This document shows positions 1-8,799 of a stretch of DNA of 64,000 bases, one piece after another. Each line of letters opens with the position of its first letter. Positions within the stretch are counted from its first letter, which is position 1. The DNA is taken from the NCBI RefSeq assembly GCF_900188345.1, contig NZ_FZOD01000026.1, forward strand, positions 43,248 through 107,247, written 5' to 3'. The translations under genes and the position numbers were made by a program. The notes under the pieces are model-generated. The model had not been told where the DNA came from. It ran no database searches and worked only from the letters and a program-made list of their open reading frames with translations. Origin of the DNA: Streptosporangium subroseum. GTDB taxonomy: Bacteria > Actinomycetota > Actinomycetes > Streptosporangiales > Streptosporangiaceae.

Positions 1-1988
1 GGCTGGAGGATCCCGACGACCCGGCCACGAAGGACTGGCTGACGGCGCAGGAAAAACTCTTGTCCGCGGAGATGGGAGCCCTTCCGGGCCGCGACGGCTT
101 CAAGTCACGGATCACCGAACTCCTGAGGTCGGGCTCGATCGGCGCACCGGTGTGGCGCGGGGAGCGGCAGTTCTTCATGCGGCGCACCCCGGAGCAGGAG
201 CACGCCGTTCTCTACACCGTCGACCCCGACGGCACCGAGCGGGCGCTGCTGGATCCGATGACGCTCGACCCGACCGGTCTCACGACGCTCGACGCGTGGC
301 AGCCCGACAAGGAGGGCCGTCTGCTCGCCTACCAGGTCTCGGTGGGCGGCGACGAGGAGTCCAGCCTCTACCTGATGGACATCGCGTTCGGCGACCGGAT
401 CGAGGGGCCGATCGACAGGTGCCGCTACTCCCCCGTGGCGTGGCTCCCCGGCGGTGAGTCCTTCTACTACGTGCGCAGGCTGCCCTCCACGGAGGTGCCC
501 GACGGCGAGGAGCAGTTCCATCGCCGGGTCTACCTGCACAGGGTCGGCACCTCCACCGAGGAAGATGTCCTGATCTTCGGCGACGGTCTGGAGAAGACCA
601 ACTACTACGGCGTCGGGGTCTCCCGCGACGGCCGGTGGCTGCAGATCTCCGCCTCCCGGGGTACGGCGCCGCGCAACGACCTGTGGCTGGCCGACCTCTC
701 CGCCTCCGCCGCCTCCTCTCCCGACCTGGTCGTCGTCCAGGAAGGGGTGGACGCCCAGAGTGGGCTGCAGTTCGGCCGCGACGGCCGGCTCTACGTCTTC
801 ACCGACCGCGACGCCCCGCGCGCCCGGATCTGCGTGACCGACCCCTCCACCCCCCAGTTCGAGAACTGGCGTGACCTGATCCCCCAGGACCCCGAGGCCG
901 TGCTGTCCGACTTCGCGATCCTCGACGACCTGGACCGGCCGGTCATGCTCATCGGCTGGACCCGCCACGCGATCAGTGAGATCTCCGTCCACGACCTGGT
1001 CACCGGCGAGCGCCTCGGAGAGGTGCCGACGCCGGGAGTGGGCACGATCGGCGGCATCAGCGAGCGTCCCGAGGGCGGCCACGAGGCCTGGTTCGGCTAC
1101 ACCGACAACACCACCCCGCCGAGTATCCAGCGCTACGACGCCCGCACCGGCGAGACCTCCCTCTGGGCCGCCTCCCCCGGCGCCGTCGAGGTTCCCGCCG
1201 TCAACACCGAGCGGATGACCTACCGCTCGGCCGACGGCACCGAGATCCACATGTTGGTGATCTCCAAGCCCGGCGTCGAGGGCCCCCGCCCCACCGTCCT
1301 GTACGGCTACGGCGGCTTCGGCCTCTCGATGACCCCCGGTTACTCGGCGTCGATCCTGAGCTGGGTCGAGCAGGGCGGCACCTACGCCATCGCCCAGTTG
1401 CGCGGCGGCGGTGAGGAGGGCGAGGAGTGGCACCGGGCCGGGATGCTCGCCAACAAGCAGAACGTCTTCGACGACCTGCACGCGGCGGCCGAACACCTGA
1501 TCGCCACCCGTGTCACCACGGCCTCCCGGCTGGCCATCTCCGGCGGCTCCAACGGCGGTCTCCTGGTCGGCGCGGCCCTGACCCAGCGCCCCGAGCTGTA
1601 CGCGGCGGTGGTCTGCTCGGCCCCGCTGCTCGACATGATCCGCTACGAGCTGTTCGGGCTCGGCGCGACCTGGAACGTCGAGTACGGCACCGTGGAGAAG
1701 CCCGACGAGTTCGCCTGGCTGCACGCCTACTCCCCGTACCACAACGTCCGGGAGGGCGTCTCCTACCCCGCGACGCTGTTCACCGTCTTCCAGTCCGACA
1801 CCCGGGTCCACCCGCTGCACGCCTGGAAGATGTGCGCCGCCCTGCAGTACGCCCAGGCGTCCGACAGGCCGATCCTGCTCCGCAACGAGGTCGAGGCCGG
1901 CCACGGCGCCCGCGCGGTGAGCAAGACCATCGAGCTCGCCGCCGACCAGCTCACCTTCCTCGCCTACCACACCGGTCTGACCCAGTAG
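1..1988 (+). CDS. Prolyl oligopeptidase family serine peptidase (5' end outside window)
   Basis: Cytoplasmic S9A-type peptidase that cleaves short peptides after proline or related residues. The open frame runs in from the window edge in phase with position 3, and its first residues (LEDPDDPATKDWL) match the N-terminal signature of this family, so the true start lies a little upstream. The nucleophile serine is in GGSNGG (codon 1548-1550), the aspartate in SDTRVHP (1797-1799) and the histidine in GHGAR (1902-1904), giving a full catalytic triad. The N-terminal half is a beta-propeller by family knowledge. The frame ends with TAG, and the next gene is on the other strand. The precise substrate cannot be told. 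Confidence 0.93.
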   Translation, partial: LEDPDDPATKDWLTAQEKLLSAEMGALPGRDGFKSRITELLRSGSIGAPVWRGERQFFMRRTPEQEHAVLYTVDPDGTERALLDPMTLDPTGLTTLDAWQPDKEGRLLAYQVSVGGDEESSLYLMDIAFGDRIEGPIDRCRYSPVAWLPGGESFYYVRRLPSTEVPDGEEQFHRRVYLHRVGTSTEEDVLIFGDGLEKTNYYGVGVSRDGRWLQISASRGTAPRNDLWLADLSASAASSPDLVVVQEGVDAQSGLQFGRDGRLYVFTDRDAPRARICVTDPSTPQFENWRDLIPQDPEAVLSDFAILDDLDRPVMLIGWTRHAISEISVHDLVTGERLGEVPTPGVGTIGGISERPEGGHEAWFGYTDNTTPPSIQRYDARTGETSLWAASPGAVEVPAVNTERMTYRSADGTEIHMLVISKPGVEGPRPTVLYGYGGFGLSMTPGYSASILSWVEQGGTYAIAQLRGGGEEGEEWHRAGMLANKQNVFDDLHAAAEHLIATRVTTASRLAISGGSNGGLLVGAALTQRPELYAAVVCSAPLLDMIRYELFGLGATWNVEYGTVEKPDEFAWLHAYSPYHNVREGVSYPATLFTVFQSDTRVHPLHAWKMCAALQYAQASDRPILLRNEVEAGHGARAVSKTIELAADQLTFLAYHTGLTQ

Positions 1989-2084
1989 GGGAAGCGCGCC
2001 CCGGGATCGCCGTCTCCGATCCCGGGGCATCCGGTCCGAGGCCCGGCAGGGGTGCGGATCCCGGGGCCGGAGGTCCGGAGGGGG

Positions 2085-2849
2085 TCAGATGCCCATGCGG
2101 GCGGCGATGCCGTCGAGGATGTAGTCCAGCCCGGTCTCGAACTGCCACTGCGGGTCGTCCTTGTGGGTGCCTTCGAGGAGGTAGCGCTGGAAAGTGGGGT
2201 AACGGCCGGTGCCCATGAGCCAGATCATCTGCGGCGCCAGTCCCGTCTTCAGCTCGTCGTCGCTGGACCATCCGCGGCCCTCCATCAGCTGGTGCAGGGT
2301 GATCTCGGCGTTGGTGGCGCCGTGCACGTAGGAGTCGATGGTGCGGACGATGGCCATCATCGTGTCGGCGTTCAGGCCCAGGCTGTCGAGTGCGGTCAGT
2401 GATCGCTCCGCCACGGCCATCCGGTTGGGGGTCAGGGCGAAGGCCGCCTGGGGGGAGAGCTGGGCGAGCCAGGGGTGTTTCAGCATCAGCGCGCGGGTGC
2501 GGAGAGCGAGGGCCCGCATGGTCTCTCGCCAGCCGTCGGCCTGGGAGTGCTCCAACTCGCCGTGGACCAGGTCGACCATCAGCTCCATGACGTCGTCCTT
2601 GCCGGACACGTAGCGGTAGGCCGCCATGGGGGCGACGCCCAGTTCGGCGGCCAGGCGCCGCATGGTGATGGCGTCGAGGCCCTCCGCGTCGGCGATCTCG
2701 ATCGCCACCGAGGCGATTCGGTGAGGGGTCAGGGCGGCGCGGGGCGCGGGCGCGGGGCGCTCGAGACGCTCCCACAGGGAGGTCTGCGCCTGGCCCTCGT
2801 CTTCCCCCTGTGACGGAGGAGCGGCCGATGACTTTTTCTGACTGGCCAC
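2085..2849 (-). CDS. TetR family transcriptional regulator
   Basis: 254-aa repressor-type regulator. The helix-turn-helix is at residues about 43-82 (ITMRRLAAELGVAPMAAYRY); the C-terminal two thirds resemble the TetR_C ligand-binding fold of the tetracycline-repressor subgroup. I chose the GTG at 2849 because AAGGAGA lies about 8 nt upstream; the open frame continues much further 5' but has no initiation signal there. The gene is divergent from an FMN reductase and an MFS exporter, with a large inverted repeat in between (2877-2947). This is the classic layout of a ligand-released repressor controlling its neighbouring efflux or detoxification genes. The inducer is unknown. Confidence 0.92.
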   Translation of the reverse strand: MASQKKSSAAPPSQGEDEGQAQTSLWERLERPAPAPRAALTPHRIASVAIEIADAEGLDAITMRRLAAELGVAPMAAYRYVSGKDDVMELMVDLVHGELEHSQADGWRETMRALALRTRALMLKHPWLAQLSPQAAFALTPNRMAVAERSLTALDSLGLNADTMMAIVRTIDSYVHGATNAEITLHQLMEGRGWSSDDELKTGLAPQMIWLMGTGRYPTFQRYLLEGTHKDDPQWQFETGLDYILDGIAARMGI

Positions 2850-2876
2850 GGATGCGGTCTCCTTATCGTCACATTG

Positions 2877-2947
2877 CGTACAGCGTATCAGGAATAGACA
2901 ACGTACACAGTCATGTATACGTTGTATTCGCTGAGATACGGCGTACA
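2877..2947. promoter_or_regulatory. Nested inverted repeat, probable TetR operator
   Basis: An inner pair, ACAACGTA (2898-2905) and TACGTTGT (2918-2925), is flanked by an outer pair around CGTACAGCGTATC (2877-2889) and its near-complement (2935-2947). Both pairs are centred near 2912, midway between the divergent tetR and reductase starts. The two-fold symmetry and position suit binding of one or two TetR dimers that would shut both promoters. Binding itself is inferred. Confidence 0.7.
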
Positions 2948-2963
2948 CATTGAGGAGATTTCC

Positions 2964-3557
2964 ATGGACGGCATGTTCGGCTTGCGGGTCGCGGTCATCG
3001 TCGGCAGCACCCGGGACGGGCGCTTCGGCCCGGTCGTGGCGAACTGGCTGCTCACCCACCTCGAGCAACGCGAGGACATGACCTTCGACCTCGTCGACCT
3101 GGCCGAGACCCCGCTGCCCACCGTGTTCCCGGCCTTCGGGCGGCCCGCGGCGCCCGGCACCGCCGAACTGCTGGCCACCGTCTCGCCGAGGCTGGCGGCG
3201 GCCGACGCGTTTGTCATCGTCACCCCCGAGTACAACCACAGCTTCCCGGCCTCGCTGAAGAACGCCATCGACTGGCACAACAAGGAGTGGCATGCCAAGC
3301 CGGTCGGTTTCGTCTCCTACGGCGGCCTGTCCGGCGGGCTCCGCGCGGTCGAACAGCTCCGTGTCGTCCTGGCCGAGCTGCACGCCGTCACCATCCGCGA
3401 CACCGTCAGCTTCCACGGCGCGTGGACGCGGTTCGACGCGGACGCCGGGGCCAAGGACCCGGCCGCAGACGCCGCGGCGAAGACCATGCTCGATCAGCTG
3501 GCCTGGTGGGCGCACGCCCTGCGTGACGCCAAGGCCCTTCGCCCCTACACCGCCTGA
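2964..3557 (+). CDS. NADPH-dependent FMN reductase family protein
   Basis: 197-aa flavodoxin-like reductase. The FMN phosphate-binding loop GSTR is at residues 14-17 of a VIVGSTRDGR strand-loop, and the later TPEYNHSFPASLKNAIDW segment is typical of the family (quinone, azo or chromate reductases). The ATG at 2964 has GAGGAG six nt upstream, so an alternative start at 2913 is unlikely. The stop overlaps the candidate first ATG of the downstream MFS frame, so the two genes are probably co-transcribed under the divergent TetR. A role in reductive detoxification paired with efflux is inference. Confidence 0.9.
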   Translation: MDGMFGLRVAVIVGSTRDGRFGPVVANWLLTHLEQREDMTFDLVDLAETPLPTVFPAFGRPAAPGTAELLATVSPRLAAADAFVIVTPEYNHSFPASLKNAIDWHNKEWHAKPVGFVSYGGLSGGLRAVEQLRVVLAELHAVTIRDTVSFHGAWTRFDADAGAKDPAADAAAKTMLDQLAWWAHALRDAKALRPYTA

Positions 3558-3592
3558 TGCCGCCCTACCCGCCGGAGCCGGAGGAGGCAACG

Positions 3593-5272
3593 ATGGATCA
3601 CGAAGGTCACAGCGAAAGCCGCAGTGAGGGTCACCCCGGGGAGAAGGAACCGGGGCGCCCTCGGTCGCTCTACTTCGGTGTGTTCGGCCTGATGCTCGGC
3701 ATGTTCCTGGCCATGCTGGACGGACTGATCGTCGGCACCGCGCTGCCCACGATCGTGGGCGACCTCGGCGGGCTGAACCACCTGTCCTGGGTGGTGACGG
3801 CCTACCTGCTGGCCGCCGCCGCGACCACCCCGATCTGGGGAAAGCTCGGCGACCTCTACGGCCGTAAGGGCACCTTCATGGCCGCGATCGTGCTCTTCCT
3901 GGCCGGCTCGGTGCTTGCCGGGCTGTCGCAGGACATGGGCCAGCTCATCGCGTTCCGTGCCGTGCAGGGGCTCGGGGCGGGAGGGCTGATGGTCGGCGCG
4001 CTCTCGATCATCGGCGTGCTGGTGCCGCCGAGAGAGAGCGGCCGCCTGCAGTCGATGATCGGCGCAATGCTACCGGTCGCCTTCATCGGCGGGCCCCTGG
4101 TCGGCGGCTTCCTCACCGACCAGCTGAGCTGGCGCTGGACCTTCTACGTGAACGTACCCGTCGGGATCGTCGCACTGCTGATCATCGGTACGGGGATCCG
4201 GCTGCGGACCGAGCGGATCAGGGCTCGCATCGACTATGCCGGCGCGCTGCTGCTGACCGTCGGCATCCTGACCCTGACGCTGCTGGCCGCCTGGGGCGGC
4301 AACACCTACGCCTGGTCCTCGCCGCAGATCCTCGCCCTGGGCGCCGCCGGCGTCCTGGCGCTGGCCGGTTTCGTGTACGTCGAACGGCGCGCCGCCGAAC
4401 CGGTCATCCCGCCCCGGCTGTTCCACAACCGCAATTTCACCCTGGCCCAGATCCTCAGCTTCCTCGTCGGCGCCGTCATGCTCAGCGTGACGAACTACCT
4501 TCCGCAGTACATGCAGTTCGTCCAGGGGGCCTCCCCGACGGCCAGCGGCCTGCTGCTGCTTCCCCTGATGTTCGGCATGCTCGGTGCGCAGCTGACGGTC
4601 GGCCACCTCATCAGCCGCAACGGCCGCTACCGCGTCTACCCGATCCTCGGCGGCGCCGTGATGGCGGTGGGCGCCCTCGTCCTGCTCCTGCTCGACGTGA
4701 GCACCGGCACGGCCGTCGCGTCCGCCCTCACCCTGGTCACCGGGCTTGGTCTGGGCCTGCTGATGCAGAGCACCATGCTCATCACGATGAACAGCGCCGA
4801 CGTCCGCGACATGGGCGCCGCGAGCGGGACGGTCACCCTGGTGCGCACCATCGGCGGCTCGCTGGGCATCGCGCTCCTGGGCGCCGTCTACGCGAGCCGT
4901 ATGGAGGCGAGCCTGGCCGGGAGGCTCGGCTCCGAGGCCGCGCACCGGATGGCCGCCGGCGGCGGCCAAGTGACGCCCGCCCTGCTGCGGGACATGCCCG
5001 CCTCCGTCCGCGACGCCTTCCGGGCGGCCGTCTCCAGCGGCCTGCACGGCATCCTCATCGGCGCCGCCGTCCTGTCGGTGGTCGCCTTCGCCGCGACCTG
5101 GCTCATCCGGGAGATCCCGCTACGCACCGGGGCCGCGCAGACCGACCCCACGGAACCCGTGGAGCAGGCCAAGCACGCCGACCCCGCGGAAGACGCGGAG
5201 CAGGCCGAGCACGCGGAAGACGCGGAAGGGATCTCCCGTCCCGCCCTGGCCCCCGCCGGTACGGCCGACTGA
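3593..5272 (+). CDS. MFS multidrug exporter, DHA2 (14-TM EmrB/QacA-like) family
   Basis: 559-aa inner-membrane drug:proton antiporter. TM1 carries LDGLIVGTALPTIV (about residues 42-55), matching DHA2 motif D1, and the TM2-TM3 loop has GKLGDLYGRKG (motif A, about 83-93). Many further hydrophobic segments are visible, consistent with 14 TM helices. The start at 3593 is preferred over 3557 because GGAGGAGG lies just upstream. The cytoplasmic C-terminal tail (last about 50 residues) is a low-complexity acidic run of AED/AEQ repeats. It lies in an operon with the FMN reductase and opposite the TetR repressor. Exported compound unknown. Confidence 0.92.
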   Translation: MDHEGHSESRSEGHPGEKEPGRPRSLYFGVFGLMLGMFLAMLDGLIVGTALPTIVGDLGGLNHLSWVVTAYLLAAAATTPIWGKLGDLYGRKGTFMAAIVLFLAGSVLAGLSQDMGQLIAFRAVQGLGAGGLMVGALSIIGVLVPPRESGRLQSMIGAMLPVAFIGGPLVGGFLTDQLSWRWTFYVNVPVGIVALLIIGTGIRLRTERIRARIDYAGALLLTVGILTLTLLAAWGGNTYAWSSPQILALGAAGVLALAGFVYVERRAAEPVIPPRLFHNRNFTLAQILSFLVGAVMLSVTNYLPQYMQFVQGASPTASGLLLLPLMFGMLGAQLTVGHLISRNGRYRVYPILGGAVMAVGALVLLLLDVSTGTAVASALTLVTGLGLGLLMQSTMLITMNSADVRDMGAASGTVTLVRTIGGSLGIALLGAVYASRMEASLAGRLGSEAAHRMAAGGGQVTPALLRDMPASVRDAFRAAVSSGLHGILIGAAVLSVVAFAATWLIREIPLRTGAAQTDPTEPVEQAKHADPAEDAEQAEHAEDAEGISRPALAPAGTAD

Positions 5273-5348
5273 TCGCGAGCAGTATTGCCGCGTCACTGCG
5301 TTGCCTCGTTACCGCCCCCGGTCGCCGGCCCGGATCGGGTCACGCGCG

Positions 5349-7685
5349 TCAGAGCAGGCCGAGTGCGTCGCGTGCCGCCGCCACGGCGGCCTGGCCCAGG
5401 CTGATGCCACCGTCGTTGGGGGGAACCGTACGGTGGGTCAGGACCCGGAAGTCCCGCCGCCGAAGCGCCCTGACGAGCCCGTCCAGCAGCAGCAGGTTCT
5501 GGAAGACCCCGCCTGACAGGGCGACCGTGCCGATGCCGGTGCTCTCGCGCAGCCGTACGCACGCCTCGGCGGTGGCGGCGGCGAGCCCGTTGTGGAAGCG
5601 GGCGGAGACGAGCTCCGGGCCGGCCCCGCCGCGCATGTCCTCGACGACCGCCCGGACGAGGTCGGCGGCCTGGATCGTCACCAGCGACCCGTCGTCGAGG
5701 AGCCGGGCGGGGTAGGCGCCCTTCTCGGCCGGATCGGCCCGCTGTTCGAGCGCGATCGCGGCCTGCCCCTCGTAGCCGGCGATGTCACGGAGTCCGGTGA
5801 TCGCCGCGACCGCGTCGAACAGCCGACCGGCGCTGGAGGTGAGGGGAGAGTTCACCCCGGACCTGGCCACGGCCACCACGTCGTCCCAGCGGCGGTGGTT
5901 GCGGGACCTGACCGGGAGGTCGTCGGGGGGCGCGCCGTCGTAGGCCGCGTCCAGGTGCGCGGCGGCCATCCGCCAGGGTTGCCTGATCGCCGCCGTGCCG
6001 CCGGGCAGCGGCACCGGCGACAGGCGCCCGGAACGGGTGAAGCCCGTGAGATCGGCCACGAGGAGCTCGCCGCCCCAGATGGTGCCGTCGGTGCCGTAGC
6101 CCAGGCCGTCGAAGGCCACTCCGATGACGGGCCCGGTCTCCTGGTTGTCGGCGAGGCAGGAGGCGATGTGCGCGTGGTGGTGCTGGACCCCCGCCAGGTC
6201 CACCCCGCCCGTGTCCTGGGCGTCGTGGGCGTACTTGGTGGAGAGGTATTCGGGGTGGAGGTCATGCGCGACCAGTTGCGGCGTGATGTCGAACAGGCGC
6301 CGGAAATGGTCGACGCCGTCGGCGAAGGAGCGCAGCGTCTCGTAGTTCTCGAGATCGCCGATGTGGTGGGAGAGGAAGGCCCGGTCCTCCCTGACGAGGC
6401 AGAAGGTGCTCTTCAGCTCCGCACCGCACGCGAGTACGGCCCGCCGTACAGGCTGGGAGAGCCTCAGGGGCTGGGGCGCGTATCCCCGCGATCTCCGCAG
6501 CGGAAGCCCCCTCCCCCGTACCGGGAGGATCACCGAGTCGTCGGTGCGGACGTGGATCGGGCGGTCATGCGTGAGGAAGCCGTCCGCGATGCCCGAGAGA
6601 CGGCTGTACGCGTCGCCGTCCCGGTGGGCGATGGGCTCGTCGGAGAGGTTGCCGCTGGTGAGGACGTACGGCCCGGCGAACCGGTGGGCGAGCAGGTGGT
6701 GCACGGGCGTGTAGGGCAGCAGGAGCCCGAGGCGGCGGTCGCCCGGCGCCACGGACTCCGCCATCGCGGCGCCGGGCCGCCGGGGCAGCAGCACAATCGG
6801 GCGCTGGGGGCCGGTGAGCAGCCGTTCGGCGTCGCCGTCCAGCTCGCACAGCGCTCGCGCGGTGTCGAGGTCGCCGACCATGACGGCGAACGGCCTGTCC
6901 TCGCGACGCTTGCGTGCGCGGAGGTTCCGCGCGGCCTCCTCGTTCGCGGCGTCGACCGCCAGGTGATATCCGCCGAGACCCTTGACCGCCAGAATGCCGC
7001 CCGACCGCAGAAGCTCTGCCGCCGACGTGATCGGATCACCGGCCGGTGATCCGTCTTCGGCCCGGCTGCGGACGTCGAGCAGCCGCAGCGTCGGGCCGCA
7101 GGCCGGGCAGCAGATCGGCTGGGCGTGGAATCTGCGGTCCCGCGGATCGAGGTATTCGCGCTCGCACTCCCCGCACATGGTGAACGCGGCCATCGTCGTG
7201 GCCGGCCGGTCATAGGGGACGTCCCGGATGATGGTGAATCTCGGCCCGCAGTTGGTGCAGGTGATGAAGGCATGGCGGTACCGGCGGTCGTCCGGGTCGA
7301 ACAACTCGGTCAGGCAGTCAGCACATGTCGCGACATCAGGCGAGATCAGGGTGGCCCTTCCGGCTCCCTCCCGGCTGTCCGCGATATGGAACCCGTGGTC
7401 CCCTCGCGCCGGTATCACGGTGGCGGTGATCCGATGGATCGCCGCCAGCGGGGGCGCCTGGTCCCGCAGGTCCTCCTGGAAGCGTGCGACGTCATCCGGG
7501 GTGCCCTCGGCCTCGATGAACACGCCCCGGCCGTCGTTGCCCACCCATCCGGACAGCGCCAGCCGCAGGGCCAGAGAGTGGACGTGCGGACGGAATCCCA
7601 CCCCCTGAACGATGCCCTCGACGCTGACCCTGATCCGAATCCGCGTCGAAACCTGGGCCTGCGTCCGCGTCCGCCCGATGCTCAC
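5349..7685 (-). CDS. hypF: Carbamoyltransferase HypF ([NiFe]-hydrogenase maturation)
   Basis: 778-aa enzyme that makes the carbamoyl group from carbamoyl phosphate and passes it to HypE as precursor of the CN ligands. Domains in order: acylphosphatase (VEGIVQGVGFRP, residues 22-33), two zinc fingers (C121/C124/C143/C146 and C171/C174/C193/C196), a YrdC-like nucleotide-binding domain (about 215-410) and a Kae1-like domain with HHHAHIASCL. It is on the strand opposite the rest of the hydrogenase locus, with its start 263 nt from the first SIS gene. GTG at 7685 is the likely start. The start region is copied in a 47-bp tandem repeat immediately upstream. Confidence 0.96.
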   Translation of the reverse strand: MSIGRTRTQAQVSTRIRIRVSVEGIVQGVGFRPHVHSLALRLALSGWVGNDGRGVFIEAEGTPDDVARFQEDLRDQAPPLAAIHRITATVIPARGDHGFHIADSREGAGRATLISPDVATCADCLTELFDPDDRRYRHAFITCTNCGPRFTIIRDVPYDRPATTMAAFTMCGECEREYLDPRDRRFHAQPICCPACGPTLRLLDVRSRAEDGSPAGDPITSAAELLRSGGILAVKGLGGYHLAVDAANEEAARNLRARKRREDRPFAVMVGDLDTARALCELDGDAERLLTGPQRPIVLLPRRPGAAMAESVAPGDRRLGLLLPYTPVHHLLAHRFAGPYVLTSGNLSDEPIAHRDGDAYSRLSGIADGFLTHDRPIHVRTDDSVILPVRGRGLPLRRSRGYAPQPLRLSQPVRRAVLACGAELKSTFCLVREDRAFLSHHIGDLENYETLRSFADGVDHFRRLFDITPQLVAHDLHPEYLSTKYAHDAQDTGGVDLAGVQHHHAHIASCLADNQETGPVIGVAFDGLGYGTDGTIWGGELLVADLTGFTRSGRLSPVPLPGGTAAIRQPWRMAAAHLDAAYDGAPPDDLPVRSRNHRRWDDVVAVARSGVNSPLTSSAGRLFDAVAAITGLRDIAGYEGQAAIALEQRADPAEKGAYPARLLDDGSLVTIQAADLVRAVVEDMRGGAGPELVSARFHNGLAAATAEACVRLRESTGIGTVALSGGVFQNLLLLDGLVRALRRRDFRVLTHRTVPPNDGGISLGQAAVAAARDALGLL

Positions 7686-7790
7686 GCCGCCGCCCTGATC
7701 CGGATCCAGGCCCGGGGCCGCCCGATGCTCACGCCGCCGTCCGGATCCAGGTCCGGGGTCGCGTCCGTCCGATGCTCACGCCGCCATCCT
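7677..7790. repeat. 47-bp tandem repeat spanning the hypF start codon
   Basis: GATGCTCACGCCGCC occurs at 7677, 7724 and 7771, exactly 47 bp apart. The following 32 bases are similar in the first two units and degenerate in the third. On the minus strand every unit carries a GTGAGCATC start-like sequence, but 47 is not a multiple of 3, so only the copy next to hypF is in frame. The other two could be decoy starts or debris of slipped duplication. Confidence 0.85.
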
Positions 7791-7948
7791 GTCCGTGCCC
7801 GGCATGCCGTCACCGGCGGGCACGCACGGTCTGGGCGAGAAGGTGATGTCCATGATCAGAGCTTTACCGCTGATTGTGAAGTCAAGGGTGTTCCGCCTGA
7901 AACAACTCACCGTAACCTGACGACTACCGTAAATAACGGAGCGTCAGC

Positions 7949-8569
7949 ATGTCTGCCATATCGACCATGAAACCAGCGGTCAGCGAAGCCTTCGCTCGCC
8001 GGGACCGCGCCGGCCGCGCCCTCGCGGACGACGCGGAGCGCATCGCGCGAGCGTGCCAGGAGATGGCCGTGCTGTTCCGTCTCGGCGGAAAGCTGATCGT
8101 CTTCGGCAACGGCGGCGGAGGCACGGACGCGGCCCACATCGCGGTCGAGTTCATGCACCCGGTCATCGTGGGTAAGCGGGCGCTGCCCGCGGTGGCGTTG
8201 AGCAACGACGCCGCGACGGTCAGCGGGGTGGGCAACGACGAGGGGCTCGCCGAGGTCTTCGCCCATCAGGTGCGCCACTGGGCGGACACCTCCGACATGG
8301 CGCTGGGGATCTCCCGCGACGGCCGGTGCGCGAACGTCCTGCGGGGCCTGGAGACCGCCAAGGACCAAGGCCTGTTCACCCTCGCCCTGATCGGCGGAGA
8401 CGGGGGCGCCCTCGCGCGCAGCCCGGCGGTCGACCACGTCCTGGTCGCCGGCTCGGACGACCCCGCCGTGGTCAAGGAGATCCACGTGACCATCTATCAC
8501 CTTCTGTGGGAGCTGGTCCACGTGTTCTTCGACCAGACCGGCCCGCTCTCCGGCGAGACGCCCGGATGA
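7949..8569 (+). CDS. SIS-domain protein, phosphoheptose isomerase (GmhA)-like, hydrogenase-linked
   Basis: 206-aa single SIS domain related to sedoheptulose-7-phosphate isomerase GmhA. The phosphosugar loop FGNGGGGTDAAH is at about residues 52-63. The position of the GmhA catalytic glutamate is kept (AVEF, E67), as is the C-terminal histidine (IYHLLWEL). The canonical STSG loop is replaced by SRDGRC. ATG 7949 has GGAGCG upstream. It is the first gene of the hhy operon and overlaps the HypC-like gene by ATGA. Such genes accompany group 1h hydrogenases, but their role is unproven; binding of a nucleotide or phosphosugar ligand for assembly is inference. Confidence 0.82.
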   Translation: MSAISTMKPAVSEAFARRDRAGRALADDAERIARACQEMAVLFRLGGKLIVFGNGGGGTDAAHIAVEFMHPVIVGKRALPAVALSNDAATVSGVGNDEGLAEVFAHQVRHWADTSDMALGISRDGRCANVLRGLETAKDQGLFTLALIGGDGGALARSPAVDHVLVAGSDDPAVVKEIHVTIYHLLWELVHVFFDQTGPLSGETPG

Positions 8570-8799
8570 CCGGGCCCGCGGACTGTTCCGCCGATGTGTG
8601 CGTCACCTGCTCCGACGAGGCCGTGCCGATGACGGTGATCCGGCTGATGGACCCGGACCTGGCGATCGCCCGTGCGGACGGGCTTCCCGAGGAGATCAGC
8701 GTGGCGCTGGTCGACGCGTCGGTGGGTGACACCGTCCTGGTGCACGCCAAGGAGGCCATCGCCGTGATCTCGCGGGGAAGCGGTGATGAGCGTGCTTGA
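8566..8799 (+). CDS. HypC/HupF-like hydrogenase assembly chaperone
   Basis: 77-aa protein resembling HypC in its body (MTVIRLMDPDLAIARA, then a SVALVDASVGDTVLVHAKEA-type core), but with an N-terminus carrying CSADVCVTC instead of the usual Met-Cys. It starts on the ATG overlapping the previous stop and overlaps the next gene by 14 nt, so translation is probably coupled. A canonical hypC also exists at 16841, so this is a second, specialised copy, presumably dedicated to HhyL. The divergent N-terminus means the role of the usual N-terminal cysteine would have to be taken by one of these internal cysteines. Confidence 0.75.
   Translation: MTGPADCSADVCVTCSDEAVPMTVIRLMDPDLAIARADGLPEEISVALVDASVGDTVLVHAKEAIAVISRGSGDERA

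Noticed and set aside
105..2030. 641-codon minus-strand frame antisense to the prolyl oligopeptidase
   Set aside because: Gly/Val/Asp-rich shadow; the plus strand has the catalytic triad.
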